A DNA stretch of 64,000 nt, from positions 1,560,001 to 1,624,000 of the forward strand of contig NZ_CP009576.1 in the NCBI RefSeq assembly GCF_000763495.1, read 5' to 3'. Of the stretch, positions 28,634-37,520 are shown piece after piece. The translations under genes were made by a program, and so were the position numbers. Under the pieces are notes generated by a model. It was not told the origin of the DNA and searched no databases. It saw only the letters and a program-made list of their open reading frames with translations. Position 1 is the first letter of the stretch; each line of letters opens with the position of its first letter. Origin of the DNA: Listeria ivanovii subsp. londoniensis (GTDB lineage Bacteria; Bacillota; Bacilli; Lactobacillales; Listeriaceae).

Positions 28634-29056
28634 GTGAAAGCGGAGGGACTCGTAAATCGAGCCTCCGCTTTTTTATGAAAAACAATGAAAACGCCATATA
28701 ATCCTCTCAAGCATTGCAAATACACAGGTTAAGCGTTATCTTCCTGTTTTAAAAATAATCTCTGTTTTAAAACTGTGTCATAACAGTGGTGGGTCTGCTA
28801 GGTAGTACAGGGAAGAAAATAAATTAAAATTAGAATAAAATTAGAATGATGATAATTTAATAAAATGGCTTCATATGGCGATGTTCATCAGTTTTTAATA
28901 TAAATGACACAGAAAATTCATAAAAAACTTTGAAAATAAATGCACAAAACTGTAGTATTTTTTATAGAATATGTTATGATAACAGTGTAGATTATTTCTA
29001 ATTCAGTTTGCTCACAAAAGCACGCTCGAGAATGAACAATAAATGGAGGTTATATG
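28634..29056. other. Long upstream region of pflB (about 420 bases)
   Basis: After the glpP terminator this A+T-rich region carries a cre-like sequence ATGAAAACGCCATA (28685-28698), a short inverted repeat ACTGT/ACAGT (28772-28787) and a perfect palindrome TGTTATGATAACA (28973-28985) that overlaps a candidate -10 TATGAT (28975-28980). A palindrome on the -10 suggests a repressor or redox-regulator site. I could not match it to a known Rex or FNR consensus. No gene is seen. Confidence 0.45.
28637..28674 (+). terminator. Terminator after glpP
   Basis: AAAGCGGAGG...CTCG and CGAG...CCTCCGCTTT form a very stable hairpin followed by T6. It ends the mutS-mutL-glpP unit. Confidence 0.9.
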
Positions 29057-31288
29057 ATGACTGAACAATGGTATGAATTCGCAGGTGGTAACTGGCAACA
29101 AGAAGTAGATGTACGTGACTTTATCTTAAAAAACTATCGCTTATACGATGGTGACGACTCTTTTCTAGTAGGCCCTACTGAAGCAACAACAAAACTTTGG
29201 GATCAAGTAATGGACTTAACTAAACAAGAACGTGAAAACGGTGGCGTACTCGATATGGATACCAAAATCGTTTCAACCATTACTTCACATGACCCAGGTT
29301 ACTTAAACAAAGATTTAGAAAAAGTAGTTGGTGTACAAACTGATGTACCTTTCAAACGCGCTTTACAACCATTCGGCGGAATCCGTATGGCAGAAGTGGC
29401 AGCTGAATCTTATGGTTTTAAAGTAGACGAAGAAATTAGTCACATTTTCTCTGAATATCGCAAAACACATAACCAAGGTGTATTCGATGCTTACACTGCA
29501 GAAATGCGTGCAGCTCGTAAATCAGGCGTAATTACCGGACTTCCAGATGCTTATGGTCGTGGACGTATTATCGGTGACTACCGTCGTGTAGCACTTTATG
29601 GTGTGGACTTCTTAATTAAACAAAAGAAAAATGATTTAAATAATACAGGCTTACGCACAATGAGCGATGATGTTATTCGTCAACGTGAAGAACTAAACGA
29701 ACAAATTCGCGCTCTAGGTGAATTGAAAGTACTTGGCGAAAAACATGGTTTCGATCTTGGGCGCCCTGCAAAAACTGCGCAAGAAGCTTTCCAATGGTTA
29801 TATCTTGGTTACCTTGCTGCAATTAAAGAACAAAATGGTGCTGCAATGAGTTTAGGTCGTACTTCTACATTCCTCGATATTTATGTAGAACGCGATTTAC
29901 GCAATGGTCTAATTACAGAAGAAGAAGCGCAAGAAATTGTCGATCACTTCATTATGAAATTACGTCTTGTCAAATTTGCTCGTACACCTGATTACAACGA
30001 ATTATTCTCTGGAGATCCAACTTGGGTTACTGAATCCATCGGTGGTATTACTGAAGAAGGTGTTCCACTTGTAACGAAAAACTCCTTCCGTTTCTTACAC
30101 ACATTAGATAACTTAGGACCTGCTCCAGAACCAAACTTGACAGTACTATGGTCGACTCATTTACCATCAGGATTCAAGAAGTTCTGTGCGAAAATGTCCA
30201 TTAAAACATCAGCTATTCAATACGAAAATGATGATGTTATGCGTCCTAAATGGGGAGACGATTACGCAATCGCATGTTGTGTATCCGCAATGCGTGTTGG
30301 TAAACAAATGCAATTCTTTGGCGCTCGTGCTAACCTTGCTAAAACACTTCTTTACGCAATCAATGGTGGTATTGATGAAAAATCGAAAGCACAAGTTGGA
30401 CCAGCATATCGTCCAATCGAAGGCGATGTATTAGATTATAAAGAAGTAATGGAAAAATATGATGCAATGATGGAATGGATTGCAGAACTTTACCTTAACA
30501 CTTTAAACGTTATCCATTATATGCATGATAAATATGCTTACGAACGTATCGAAATGGCATTACATGATACAGAAGTGTTACGTACAATGGCAACTGGTAT
30601 CGCTGGACTTTCCGTTGCAGCTGACTCCTTATCGGCTATTAAATATGCAACTGTCCGTCCTATTCGTGATGAAGATGGTATCGTTGTTGACTATGAAATC
30701 GAAGGCGACTATCCTAAATACGGGAATAATGATGACCGCGTTGACGAAATTGCAGTAGATCTTCTAAAAACTTTCATGACTAAAGTAAGAAAACATAAAA
30801 CTTACCGTGATGCAGTTCATACAACCTCTGTTCTTACAATCACTTCTAACGTGGTTTATGGTAAGAAAACTGGTAATACACCAGACGGACGTCGTGCTGG
30901 CGAACCATTTGCACCAGGTGCGAACCCAATGCATGGTCGTGATACAAAAGGTGCTTTAGCTTCACTTTCATCCGTTGCTAAACTTCCTTATGAATATGGT
31001 CAAGATGGTATCTCTAACACATTCTCCATCGTTCCTAAAGCATTAGGACGTGAAGATGAGTCACAAATCAATAACTTAGTAGCAATGCTAGATGGTTATT
31101 CCACTAAAATGGGACATCACTTAAATATTAATGTATTCAATCGTGATACTTTACTGGATGCGATGGATCACCCAGAAGAATATCCGCAATTGACTATCCG
31201 TGTTTCTGGATACGCTGTTAACTTTATCAAATTAACACGTGAACAACAATTAGATGTTATTCACCGTACAATGCACGAATCTATGTAA
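29057..31288 (+). CDS. pflB: Pyruvate formate-lyase
   Basis: PflB splits pyruvate with CoA into acetyl-CoA and formate during anaerobic mixed-acid fermentation. The 743-residue glycyl-radical enzyme has the adjacent catalytic cysteines in IACCVSAM (near residue 407-408) and the radical glycine in RVSGYAVN close to the C-terminus. Two ATGs stand in tandem at 29054 and 29057; the second has the better 7-base spacing from GGAGG. Its activase gene lies 79 bases downstream. Confidence 0.96.
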   Translation: MTEQWYEFAGGNWQQEVDVRDFILKNYRLYDGDDSFLVGPTEATTKLWDQVMDLTKQERENGGVLDMDTKIVSTITSHDPGYLNKDLEKVVGVQTDVPFKRALQPFGGIRMAEVAAESYGFKVDEEISHIFSEYRKTHNQGVFDAYTAEMRAARKSGVITGLPDAYGRGRIIGDYRRVALYGVDFLIKQKKNDLNNTGLRTMSDDVIRQREELNEQIRALGELKVLGEKHGFDLGRPAKTAQEAFQWLYLGYLAAIKEQNGAAMSLGRTSTFLDIYVERDLRNGLITEEEAQEIVDHFIMKLRLVKFARTPDYNELFSGDPTWVTESIGGITEEGVPLVTKNSFRFLHTLDNLGPAPEPNLTVLWSTHLPSGFKKFCAKMSIKTSAIQYENDDVMRPKWGDDYAIACCVSAMRVGKQMQFFGARANLAKTLLYAINGGIDEKSKAQVGPAYRPIEGDVLDYKEVMEKYDAMMEWIAELYLNTLNVIHYMHDKYAYERIEMALHDTEVLRTMATGIAGLSVAADSLSAIKYATVRPIRDEDGIVVDYEIEGDYPKYGNNDDRVDEIAVDLLKTFMTKVRKHKTYRDAVHTTSVLTITSNVVYGKKTGNTPDGRRAGEPFAPGANPMHGRDTKGALASLSSVAKLPYEYGQDGISNTFSIVPKALGREDESQINNLVAMLDGYSTKMGHHLNINVFNRDTLLDAMDHPEEYPQLTIRVSGYAVNFIKLTREQQLDVIHRTMHESM

Positions 31289-31311
31289 TAAAAATCGGCG
31301 AGATGCTTTGG

Positions 31312-31340
31312 CAAGGATTGCTCACCAGTAGCAATCCTTG
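31312..31340 (+). terminator. Hairpin between pflB and pflA (attenuator or processing element)
   Basis: CAAGGATTGCT and AGCAATCCTTG form a perfect 11-bp stem with a 7-base loop. Only a weak T run (TTATTT) follows, so it is more likely a partial terminator or a 3'-end stabiliser that keeps pflB message above pflA. Confidence 0.6.
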
Positions 31341-31367
31341 TTATTTAGGAAAGGAAGAGGAGAAATT

Positions 31368-32114
31368 ATGACAGAGGTTTTAGGAAGAGTTCATTCAGTC
31401 GAAACGATGGGGACAGTTGATGGACCTGGTATTCGGTTTATTGTTTTTATGCAAGGGTGTTTACTTCGTTGTCAGTTTTGTCATAATCCTGATACTTGGA
31501 AAATTGGTACCGGCACAGAAAGATCTGCTCAAGATGTATTTTATGAAGCGATTAAGTATAAAGAATTTTGGGATGCATCTGGTGGTGGAGTAACAGTAAG
31601 TGGCGGAGAACCCTTACTTCAAGTAGATTTCCTAATTGAGTTTTTCACGCTATGCAAAAAAGCTGGTGTGCACACGACTATTGATTCATGTGGAGGTTGT
31701 TTTACACGTGATCCAGAATTTATTGAGAAATTAGATCGTTTAATGAAAGTAACAGATTTAATTTTACTTGATATTAAACAAATTAACCCAGAAAAACACT
31801 TGAAATTAACAACGAAATCTAATGCTCCAATTATTGATTTTGCTCATTATCTTCGTGATAAAGAACAACCAATTTGGATAAGACACGTGCTAATTCCTAC
31901 TAAAACAGATGACCCGGAAGATTTAACAAAATTGCATGAGTTTATTCAAACACTTCCAAATGTGAAACAAGTTGATGTGCTTCCATATCACACAATGGGT
32001 GTTTATAAATGGAAAGAAATGGGTATTCGTTATCCACTTGAAGGAATTGAAGCTCCGGAAGAAGAAGTAGTCGCACTAGCAAATAAAATTCTTGAAACAA
32101 GTAGTTATAAATAG
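31368..32114 (+). CDS. pflA: Pyruvate formate-lyase activating enzyme (radical SAM)
   Basis: PflA installs the glycyl radical on PflB using S-adenosylmethionine and a 4Fe-4S cluster. The 248-residue protein has the radical SAM motif CLLRCQFC (CX3CX2C, near residues 30-37) and the GGG motif in SGGEPLLQ. ATG 31368 has GGAAGAGGAG upstream; the longer frame from 31338 has no site. It is co-transcribed with pflB through the intercistronic hairpin. Confidence 0.95.
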   Translation: MTEVLGRVHSVETMGTVDGPGIRFIVFMQGCLLRCQFCHNPDTWKIGTGTERSAQDVFYEAIKYKEFWDASGGGVTVSGGEPLLQVDFLIEFFTLCKKAGVHTTIDSCGGCFTRDPEFIEKLDRLMKVTDLILLDIKQINPEKHLKLTTKSNAPIIDFAHYLRDKEQPIWIRHVLIPTKTDDPEDLTKLHEFIQTLPNVKQVDVLPYHTMGVYKWKEMGIRYPLEGIEAPEEEVVALANKILETSSYK

Positions 32115-32117
32115 TGA

Positions 32118-32159
32118 AATCCCGACGAACAGAACAAATTATTCGTCGGGATTTTTTAT
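32118..32159. terminator. Terminator between pflA and ladR
   Basis: AAATCCCGACGAA and TTCGTCGGGATTT form a perfect 13-bp stem followed by a T run; the preceding A run lets it also serve the convergent ladR gene. Confidence 0.9.
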
Positions 32160-32686
32160 AGGATTTTATACATTTCATAACACCATTTTAGCTCGGTTTT
32201 AATCAAATCTAGTTTTCTTGCGTATACTTGATAAGACATATTTTTTAGTTTATCTTGTGAAGTTTTTAAGTCAAATAGAGAAGCGAAGTGTGCTAGCGTT
32301 TCTTCTATCAACACTAATTGTTCATTCAAATATGTTTCTCTTTCTTGGATCAGTCCTTTGGTTCTTGAACTATTCAACCAATTCAATTGTACCTTTGTCG
32401 TGAACTCATCTCTAGTGACCGGGATTTTAAGTGGGGTTTCCGACCAAGCGAAAAGAGAATCTAGACCTGTCTGCGTAATCGTGTAAACTTTTTTATCAGG
32501 TTTTTTGTCTTGCGCATGTTTATGAACTACTAAATACCCAGCTTTCTCTAACTTCGAAAGTGCAGGATAAATTTGACTGTGATGGGTATTTTGCATAATC
32601 CTAAGGCGGTTGGCTAATTCATAACCACTTGATGCTTCACGTGCTATCATTTGCAGCAAAGTATATTCTAATACATTTGGCGTCAT
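32156..32686 (-). CDS. ladR: LadR, PadR-family repressor of MdrL
   Basis: The 176-residue protein is a PadR-family regulator. It has an N-terminal winged helix (MTPNVLEYTLLQMIAREASS onward, with LSKLEKAGYL as the wing region) and a C-terminal helical dimerisation domain (about 95-170). In L. monocytogenes the PadR protein divergent from mdrL is LadR, which represses the pump and itself. Here it is also divergent from the pump gene. ATG 32686 follows AAGGGAG; longer readings run through the promoter region. Confidence 0.88.
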   Translation of the reverse strand: MTPNVLEYTLLQMIAREASSGYELANRLRIMQNTHHSQIYPALSKLEKAGYLVVHKHAQDKKPDKKVYTITQTGLDSLFAWSETPLKIPVTRDEFTTKVQLNWLNSSRTKGLIQERETYLNEQLVLIEETLAHFASLFDLKTSQDKLKNMSYQVYARKLDLIKTELKWCYEMYKIL

Positions 32687-32754
32687 ATATAATAACTCCC
32701 TTAAATTTCTATTTATCCTTATTGTAAGGGATAACCAAAGATAAGTAAAATATT

Positions 32755-32781
32755 TATATATGTAATAATATATATATGTAA
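32755..32781. promoter_or_regulatory. Candidate LadR operator (two direct repeats)
   Basis: TATATATGTAA occurs twice, at 32755-32765 and 32771-32781, 16 bases apart, in the ladR-mdrL intergenic region and just before the mdrL -35. Such placement would block both divergent promoters. The site is inferred from position and repetition. Confidence 0.4.
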
Positions 32782-32784
32782 ATA

Positions 32785-32813
32785 TTGACATTGATATTTG
32801 TCGGGCGTAATAT
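32785..32813 (+). promoter_or_regulatory. mdrL promoter
   Basis: TTGACA (32785-32790), 17 bases, TAATAT (32808-32813). The start codon lies about 43 bases downstream of the -10. Confidence 0.6.
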
Positions 32814-32855
32814 AATAAGTGAGTTTTATTTAGAAAGGGAAGTGTAGGTTGTATT

Positions 32856-34049
32856 ATGATGACAGAAAAAGAAATGAATACAGGAAAATGGATTACTGCA
32901 GCAGCTAGTTTACTCGCATTTATGGGGATTGGAGTAGTAGATCCGTTACTTCCGTCCATCGCTGCAAGTATTGGTGCATCTCATTCGCAAGTCGAGATGT
33001 TGTTTACAGCTTATATTTTTACTATGGCGATTATGATGATTCCAATCGGGATTGTTGCCGGAAAACTTGGAGATAAGAAATTAATTGTTATTGGATTATT
33101 TATTGTAACGATTTTTGCTTTATTATGTGGTTTATCTGATACAATTGGCGCCTTGTCGATTTTTCGTGCTGGCTGGGGTTTTGGAAACTCAATGTTTATG
33201 GCGACAGCAATGACGATGCTGATTGCTTTGTCAGAAACTCCAGGACATGCTATTGGTATTTACGAGGCTTCTATGGGTCTTGGGATGGCTTTTGGTCCGC
33301 TTTTAGGTGGAATTCTCGGTAATATGTCTTGGCGTTATCCGTTTTTTGCTACAGCTTGTCTAATATTTATTGCATTTTTACTTATTTTATTTAAAGTGAA
33401 AGAACCTAAAAAGATTGTCGCTGAGCCAACAGAAAAGAAAGAAGTCGCTATTAAGCAGATGCTCCATTTGTTTAAATATCGACCATTTTTACAAATTGCT
33501 TTTAGTGGAATGTTTTACTATTATTGTTTCTTTACGATTTTAGCTTATTCACCGCTAGTACTTGGTTTATCAGCGATTCAAATTGGTTTTGTATTTTTTG
33601 CGTGGGGACTTTGTTTAGCACTTGGTTCAGCAAAAATTTCTCATACGTTAGAATTTCGGTTTAATAGCAAACAAATTTTAAAAGGATCCTTACTTGCATG
33701 TGCTGTTATTTTGGCTCTGCTTGGATTTATTGATAATACTGCTGTTGATATCACTTTAATCATCATCTCTGGCTTGATTTTAGGTATTAACAATGCTTTA
33801 TTTACAACAACTGTGATGGAACATTCCCCGTATGCAAGAAGTGTCACAAGTGGCGCCTATAACTTTGTTCGTTGGTTAGGTGCGGCCTTTGCTCCGCTTT
33901 GTTCTGGTTTATTGAGTGAGGCATTTGGTATGAAAACGCCATTTGTTGTAGCCAGTGTTATTTGTTTGGCCGGCATGGGCTTATTGTTTATTAAATTAAA
34001 ACCAGCTCATTTCTCCTTACAGCAAGCTAGTTCAGTAAAAAATGAATAA
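32856..34049 (+). CDS. mdrL: MdrL, major-facilitator multidrug efflux transporter
   Basis: The 397-residue membrane protein has about twelve helices and the MFS motif A loop GKLGDKKLI (about residues 69-77). In L. monocytogenes MdrL exports dyes, some antibiotics and metals and is repressed by LadR. The divergent PadR gene supports the identity. Two ATGs stand in tandem (32856, 32859); the ribosome site is weak, so either is possible. Confidence 0.88.
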   Translation: MMTEKEMNTGKWITAAASLLAFMGIGVVDPLLPSIAASIGASHSQVEMLFTAYIFTMAIMMIPIGIVAGKLGDKKLIVIGLFIVTIFALLCGLSDTIGALSIFRAGWGFGNSMFMATAMTMLIALSETPGHAIGIYEASMGLGMAFGPLLGGILGNMSWRYPFFATACLIFIAFLLILFKVKEPKKIVAEPTEKKEVAIKQMLHLFKYRPFLQIAFSGMFYYYCFFTILAYSPLVLGLSAIQIGFVFFAWGLCLALGSAKISHTLEFRFNSKQILKGSLLACAVILALLGFIDNTAVDITLIIISGLILGINNALFTTTVMEHSPYARSVTSGAYNFVRWLGAAFAPLCSGLLSEAFGMKTPFVVASVICLAGMGLLFIKLKPAHFSLQQASSVKNE

Positions 34050-34055
34050 AAGAAG

Positions 34056-34088
34056 AAAGACGGAACCTTTGTGTTCGGTCTTTTTTTA
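34056..34088 (+). terminator. Terminator after mdrL
   Basis: AAAGACGGAAC and GTTCGGTCTTT form a hairpin with a 6-base loop and a following T run. Confidence 0.8.
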
Positions 34089-34105
34089 TGATTTAAGTCA
34101 ATTAA

Positions 34106-34122
34106 TTAACGTTTATCGTTAA
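34106..34122. promoter_or_regulatory. Palindromic operator candidate before the DUF2975/XRE pair
   Basis: TTAACGTTTATCGTTAA is a perfect inverted repeat (6-bp arms, 5-base centre). It ends 7 bases before the TTGACA -35 (34130-34135) of the following operon. That operon encodes an XRE regulator, so self-regulation is a reasonable inference. Confidence 0.45.
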
Positions 34123-34129
34123 AAAGTTG

Positions 34130-34159
34130 TTGACAAACATTATTGATACTAGATATTTT
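34130..34159 (+). promoter_or_regulatory. Promoter of the DUF2975/XRE operon
   Basis: TTGACA at 34130-34135 is a perfect -35. The -10 is less clear (GATATT or TATTTT at 16-18 bases). Confidence 0.5.
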
Positions 34160-34183
34160 TTAGAAAAAAGGGGAGAGATTTCA

Positions 34184-34738
34184 TTGAAACTAAAAAGACT
34201 ACAAAAAATGAGTTACTTTCTGCATATTGCCCTTAAGATTTTATCAGTAGGTTCCATAATGATGTGTTTAGCAGCACTTGCAACAAAATTTTTAAATTGG
34301 GGAAATGTAACGATAAATACTAATCAAGAAAATACAGATATTTTTGCTTTTTTTCATGCAGAGTCATTTTATGGCAGCAGCCCAGAACAATATGCACAAA
34401 TAAATGAATCGATTATGCTTGGTGTTGTATCATTTTCATTGATTTTACTTGCATTAATATTATGGATTGCTAGCATGGTTTTTAAAGATTTGGCAAATAA
34501 ATTTATTCCATTTAGTGATACCGAAATAGCAAGATTGAGAAGAATATCACAATTATTACTTATTTATTCACTAGTACCTCAAATGTTATATGCAGTGTTA
34601 CATACGATACTGATTCCTGGCTATTATATTTCTTTTGGTCTTAATATGTCTTTTTTCTTTGCAATTATTTTCTATTGTTTAACAGAAATTTTTCGCTATG
34701 GCGCATTTTTGCAAAAAGAATCTGATGAAACTTTATGA
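34184..34738 (+). CDS. DUF2975-type membrane protein
   Basis: The 184-residue protein has four predicted membrane helices (about 15-35, 80-105, 125-145, 155-175) with a loop of about 45 residues after the first, the DUF2975 layout. The start is TTG 34184 with GGGGAG upstream. DUF2975 genes usually stand next to a small YozG-like regulator, as here, forming a membrane sensor and regulator pair whose signal is unknown. The gene ends 17 bases before the regulator gene. Confidence 0.75.
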   Translation: MKLKRLQKMSYFLHIALKILSVGSIMMCLAALATKFLNWGNVTINTNQENTDIFAFFHAESFYGSSPEQYAQINESIMLGVVSFSLILLALILWIASMVFKDLANKFIPFSDTEIARLRRISQLLLIYSLVPQMLYAVLHTILIPGYYISFGLNMSFFFAIIFYCLTEIFRYGAFLQKESDETL

Positions 34739-34755
34739 AATGGAGATAAAAATAA

Positions 34756-34962
34756 ATGGCAATAATATTAAGATTGGATCGAATTATGGCTGACCGTAAG
34801 ATGTCTTTAAATCAATTATCTAAAGAAGTCGGTGTAGCAAATGTTAACTTATCAAAATTAAAGACTGGTAAAGTAAGCGCGATTCGATTTTCTACATTAA
34901 ATGAAATATGCAAAGTATTGAAATGCCAACCTGGTGATATTTTAGAATATGTGGATGATTAA
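34756..34962 (+). CDS. Small XRE-family regulator (YozG-like)
   Basis: The 68-residue protein is a single Cro/C1-type helix-turn-helix domain (RIMADRKMSLNQLSKEVGVA and later ICKVLKCQPGDILEYVDD). It is typical of the short YozG group that accompanies DUF2975 proteins. It is co-transcribed with the membrane protein. The palindrome at 34106-34122 is a likely binding site. Confidence 0.85.
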   Translation: MAIILRLDRIMADRKMSLNQLSKEVGVANVNLSKLKTGKVSAIRFSTLNEICKVLKCQPGDILEYVDD

Positions 34963-35293
<331 letters not shown>

Positions 35294-36673
35294 TTATTGT
35301 TTATTTTTTTTCGCCGTTCGATAATCATATTGATATTTCACTTTCCCGTTTTCTTTGTTGATTTTGTACAGATAACGTCCATCCCAAGCATAAACAAAGG
35401 CGTCTTTTGCGTAAGAAGCAGTACTTACATAATTCTCATCTGCTTCACCAAACGCATAGAAATCATTTGTTAATTCGAATTCCCAAAACACTCGATGCTC
35501 TGTCAATGAGACAAGCGCTAATGTATCATGTGCATCATTACGTGCTGCGGTATACGTAACCAGCGCCCGATCTTCTCCAACATCTGCATTGTTTAAAATA
35601 GCATTCATAAATTCTGGATAAAATTGGTTAAATTTTTCTGCTTTTGAATTGCCTTCAGCTGTTGTTGATTCGTTCGTTCCATCTATGAAATTTCTATATG
35701 CTGCATTTTTCGTCATTTCATTGGCCGCAAAATCGATTTTATAGTAAAGTCCATCTAGACCATAAAAGTATAAAGTATTAGGATTGGTTAGCACAAAATC
35801 AGCTTTATCGTAACTAAAATTATTAGCTGCTTCAGGAAATTTCTTTATTAAGTCCTCTTCTGTCATGGATACATCACCGGTTGCTGGATCTAAAAAGTAT
35901 AATGTTGCTTTATTTCCATTTATAATTAGCAAACCATTGGATGTTGGTCCAATATAATTTGTTTCACTTCCAACTTTCTTACTCCAAAGCTTTTTACCAG
36001 ACGGCAAATCTACAGAACTAATTACCGCTGACTTTGATCTTCTCTTAACTCCCTGACTTGGACTAGTTTCTAAATCTTTACCCGTTTGTGAAATAGCTAC
36101 TGATTTTCCGTCTATTTCAGAAACATAGACCGGAGAATCTATATAATAACTTGCTGTTGAAAATATATTACTTGCAAGCCATAAAACGATGGAAAAGAAA
36201 ATGAATTCGATCACTAACAAATAAATTAGCATTGCCAATACTTGTATAAAGGATTTATTTCTCACTTTAATCCAAACAATAATAGCTACTAAAATCGACA
36301 GGACAATGCTTCCAAGAATGGATATTAGTACAATATTTTCAGAAGTCCATTCTGAGAACAACCAACTTTCCAAAATACTAGGTTGAACAAACGCCAATAA
36401 TAAAGATCCTAACAAAAAATTCGTTATCAGTCCAACAACCATTTTCTTGCCCATCAAAATGCCTATAAATTTACTATCCTTTCTCTTGTTGCCGTCCCAC
36501 TCTGTCATTACCCCATCTGAAGCTTCCTCTGCTCTATTTCGAAAATAAATAGATTGAAATGGTATACTTATTAACCTTATATACACAATTGCAAGTACTA
36601 CATTATGAATCGTGTCTTGATTAAAAGTAAAAAGCGTTAACCACTTTTCAAGTAATTCTGACATCATTTCCAT
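35294..36673 (-). CDS. Membrane protein with large PQQ-like outer domain, unknown function
   Basis: The 459-residue protein has an N-terminal half with about four membrane helices (roughly 22-42, 75-95, 108-132, 138-165). The C-terminal region of about 270 residues has PQQ/beta-propeller-like repeats (DLPSGKKLWSKKVGSE, LDPATGD, LTEHRVFWEFEL, YAWDGRYLYKINKENGKVKY), presumably outside the cell. It may relate to the PA2928 family, but I am not sure. AAAGGAG lies 11 bases before ATG 36673. It is the leftmost gene of the accessory cluster read leftward from 40 kb; a protective (immunity) role is possible but speculative. Confidence 0.65.
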   Translation of the reverse strand: MEMMSELLEKWLTLFTFNQDTIHNVVLAIVYIRLISIPFQSIYFRNRAEEASDGVMTEWDGNKRKDSKFIGILMGKKMVVGLITNFLLGSLLLAFVQPSILESWLFSEWTSENIVLISILGSIVLSILVAIIVWIKVRNKSFIQVLAMLIYLLVIEFIFFSIVLWLASNIFSTASYYIDSPVYVSEIDGKSVAISQTGKDLETSPSQGVKRRSKSAVISSVDLPSGKKLWSKKVGSETNYIGPTSNGLLIINGNKATLYFLDPATGDVSMTEEDLIKKFPEAANNFSYDKADFVLTNPNTLYFYGLDGLYYKIDFAANEMTKNAAYRNFIDGTNESTTAEGNSKAEKFNQFYPEFMNAILNNADVGEDRALVTYTAARNDAHDTLALVSLTEHRVFWEFELTNDFYAFGEADENYVSTASYAKDAFVYAWDGRYLYKINKENGKVKYQYDYRTAKKNKQ

Positions 36674-37015
36674 TATATTTAAATCTCCTTTTAGTATGCT
36701 CTAGCAAATTTGTTTGATACTTCCACCAATTAAATGAATCCCTCCCCTTTAAAGGATATCATTTCCGGTTCATTATCCATTGATTCTTGAAATTTCTATA
36801 CTTAATGTATGCATTCAGCATAATCTATTATAAATATAACAAAAATTTTCATCATTAGATTAACCTAATTAAACAGTTTTACCGTTTATTTGTGACAATA
36901 TATCAAAATCAAGGCTGTCTAGGAACACTTTTTACAAATCGGTAATTGGCTAATCTCCTTTTTAATTAAGTATTATTAAAACGAAAGAATTAAGAATCGT
37001 GCTTCTCTCATATAT

Positions 37016-37054
37016 CACCTAATCTAAATCAACGATATTGATTTAGATTAGGTG
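37016..37054. repeat. Perfect 17-bp inverted repeat
   Basis: Arms 37016-37032 and 37038-37054 (CACCTAATCTAAATCAA and its exact complement) flank a 5-base loop. There is no T run on either side, so it is not a typical terminator. The core TTAGATT segment resembles part of the 96-bp repeat at 37197 and 38285. Confidence 0.8.
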
Positions 37055-37196
37055 AAGGTCTCATAAACCCTGATTTTCTGCACACTTATATTATAGAAAA
37101 ATCCTATATTTATCTTTTAAATAGAAAAGTGACAAAAAATACAAAAATGTCCTCAATATTACATAATATTGTTATAACGTATTTTACGTAAAGTTC

Positions 37197-37292
37197 AAAA
37201 AGTGGGAAGAAAAAAAAGATAACAAAAATTTGTCTTCTCTCTTAGAACGCCAATATTTTTCGTCCCTTACCCCAATCTAACTCAATAACATT
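37197..37292 (-). repeat. 96-bp direct repeat, copy 1 (gene tail plus terminator remnant)
   Basis: It aligns without gaps to 38285-38380, with 84 of 96 bases identical by my count. On the minus strand it reads VIELDWGKGRKILAF then stop, followed by a hairpin and T8, as the end of a gene would. No intact upstream part of that gene is present. Confidence 0.7.
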
Positions 37293-37520
37293 GAATCAAA
37301 TTCACTTTTAAGAACTTCGCTAATAAATTATTTATAAACTTTTTCCCAAAACGACTTGTTTGTAGAAATCTTGGCAGTCCCTAGTTGGAGCTTCTCTAAT
37401 ATTATATTAGGAGGATGTTATGGCGTTAAAAATTGTCTAAGATTTAATACTAACACTAAGACCTCTCCTATTTATTTGTAAGCTACATTATTCAGAAGTA
37501 AAGTATAAATATATTAGTTT

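Larger units (their letters stand above)
36674..37520. other. Long intergenic region with palindrome and gene-tail remnant (847 bases)
   Basis: No intact gene is seen. The region holds a perfect 17-bp palindrome (37016-37054), the first copy of a 96-bp direct repeat (37197-37292) that resembles the end of a minus-strand gene plus terminator, and a 6-codon plus-strand open frame with a good AGGAGG site (ATG 37420), probably a relic. The base composition and debris suggest repeated recombination. Confidence 0.5.

Noticed and set aside
28772..28787. ACTGT/ACAGT repeat as a Rex or FNR site
   Set aside because: The arms are only 5 bp and do not match either consensus, so I did not list it as a separate regulatory feature.
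30186..30758. Several alternative frames inside pflB and other long genes
   Set aside because: These are antisense or shifted readings of well-supported coding sequence without ribosome sites or family features.
37420..37440. Six-codon plus-strand frame (MALKIV) with an excellent AGGAGG site
   Set aside because: It is too short to support as a gene, with no related genes or conserved context visible; probably the relic of a lost start or a chance match.
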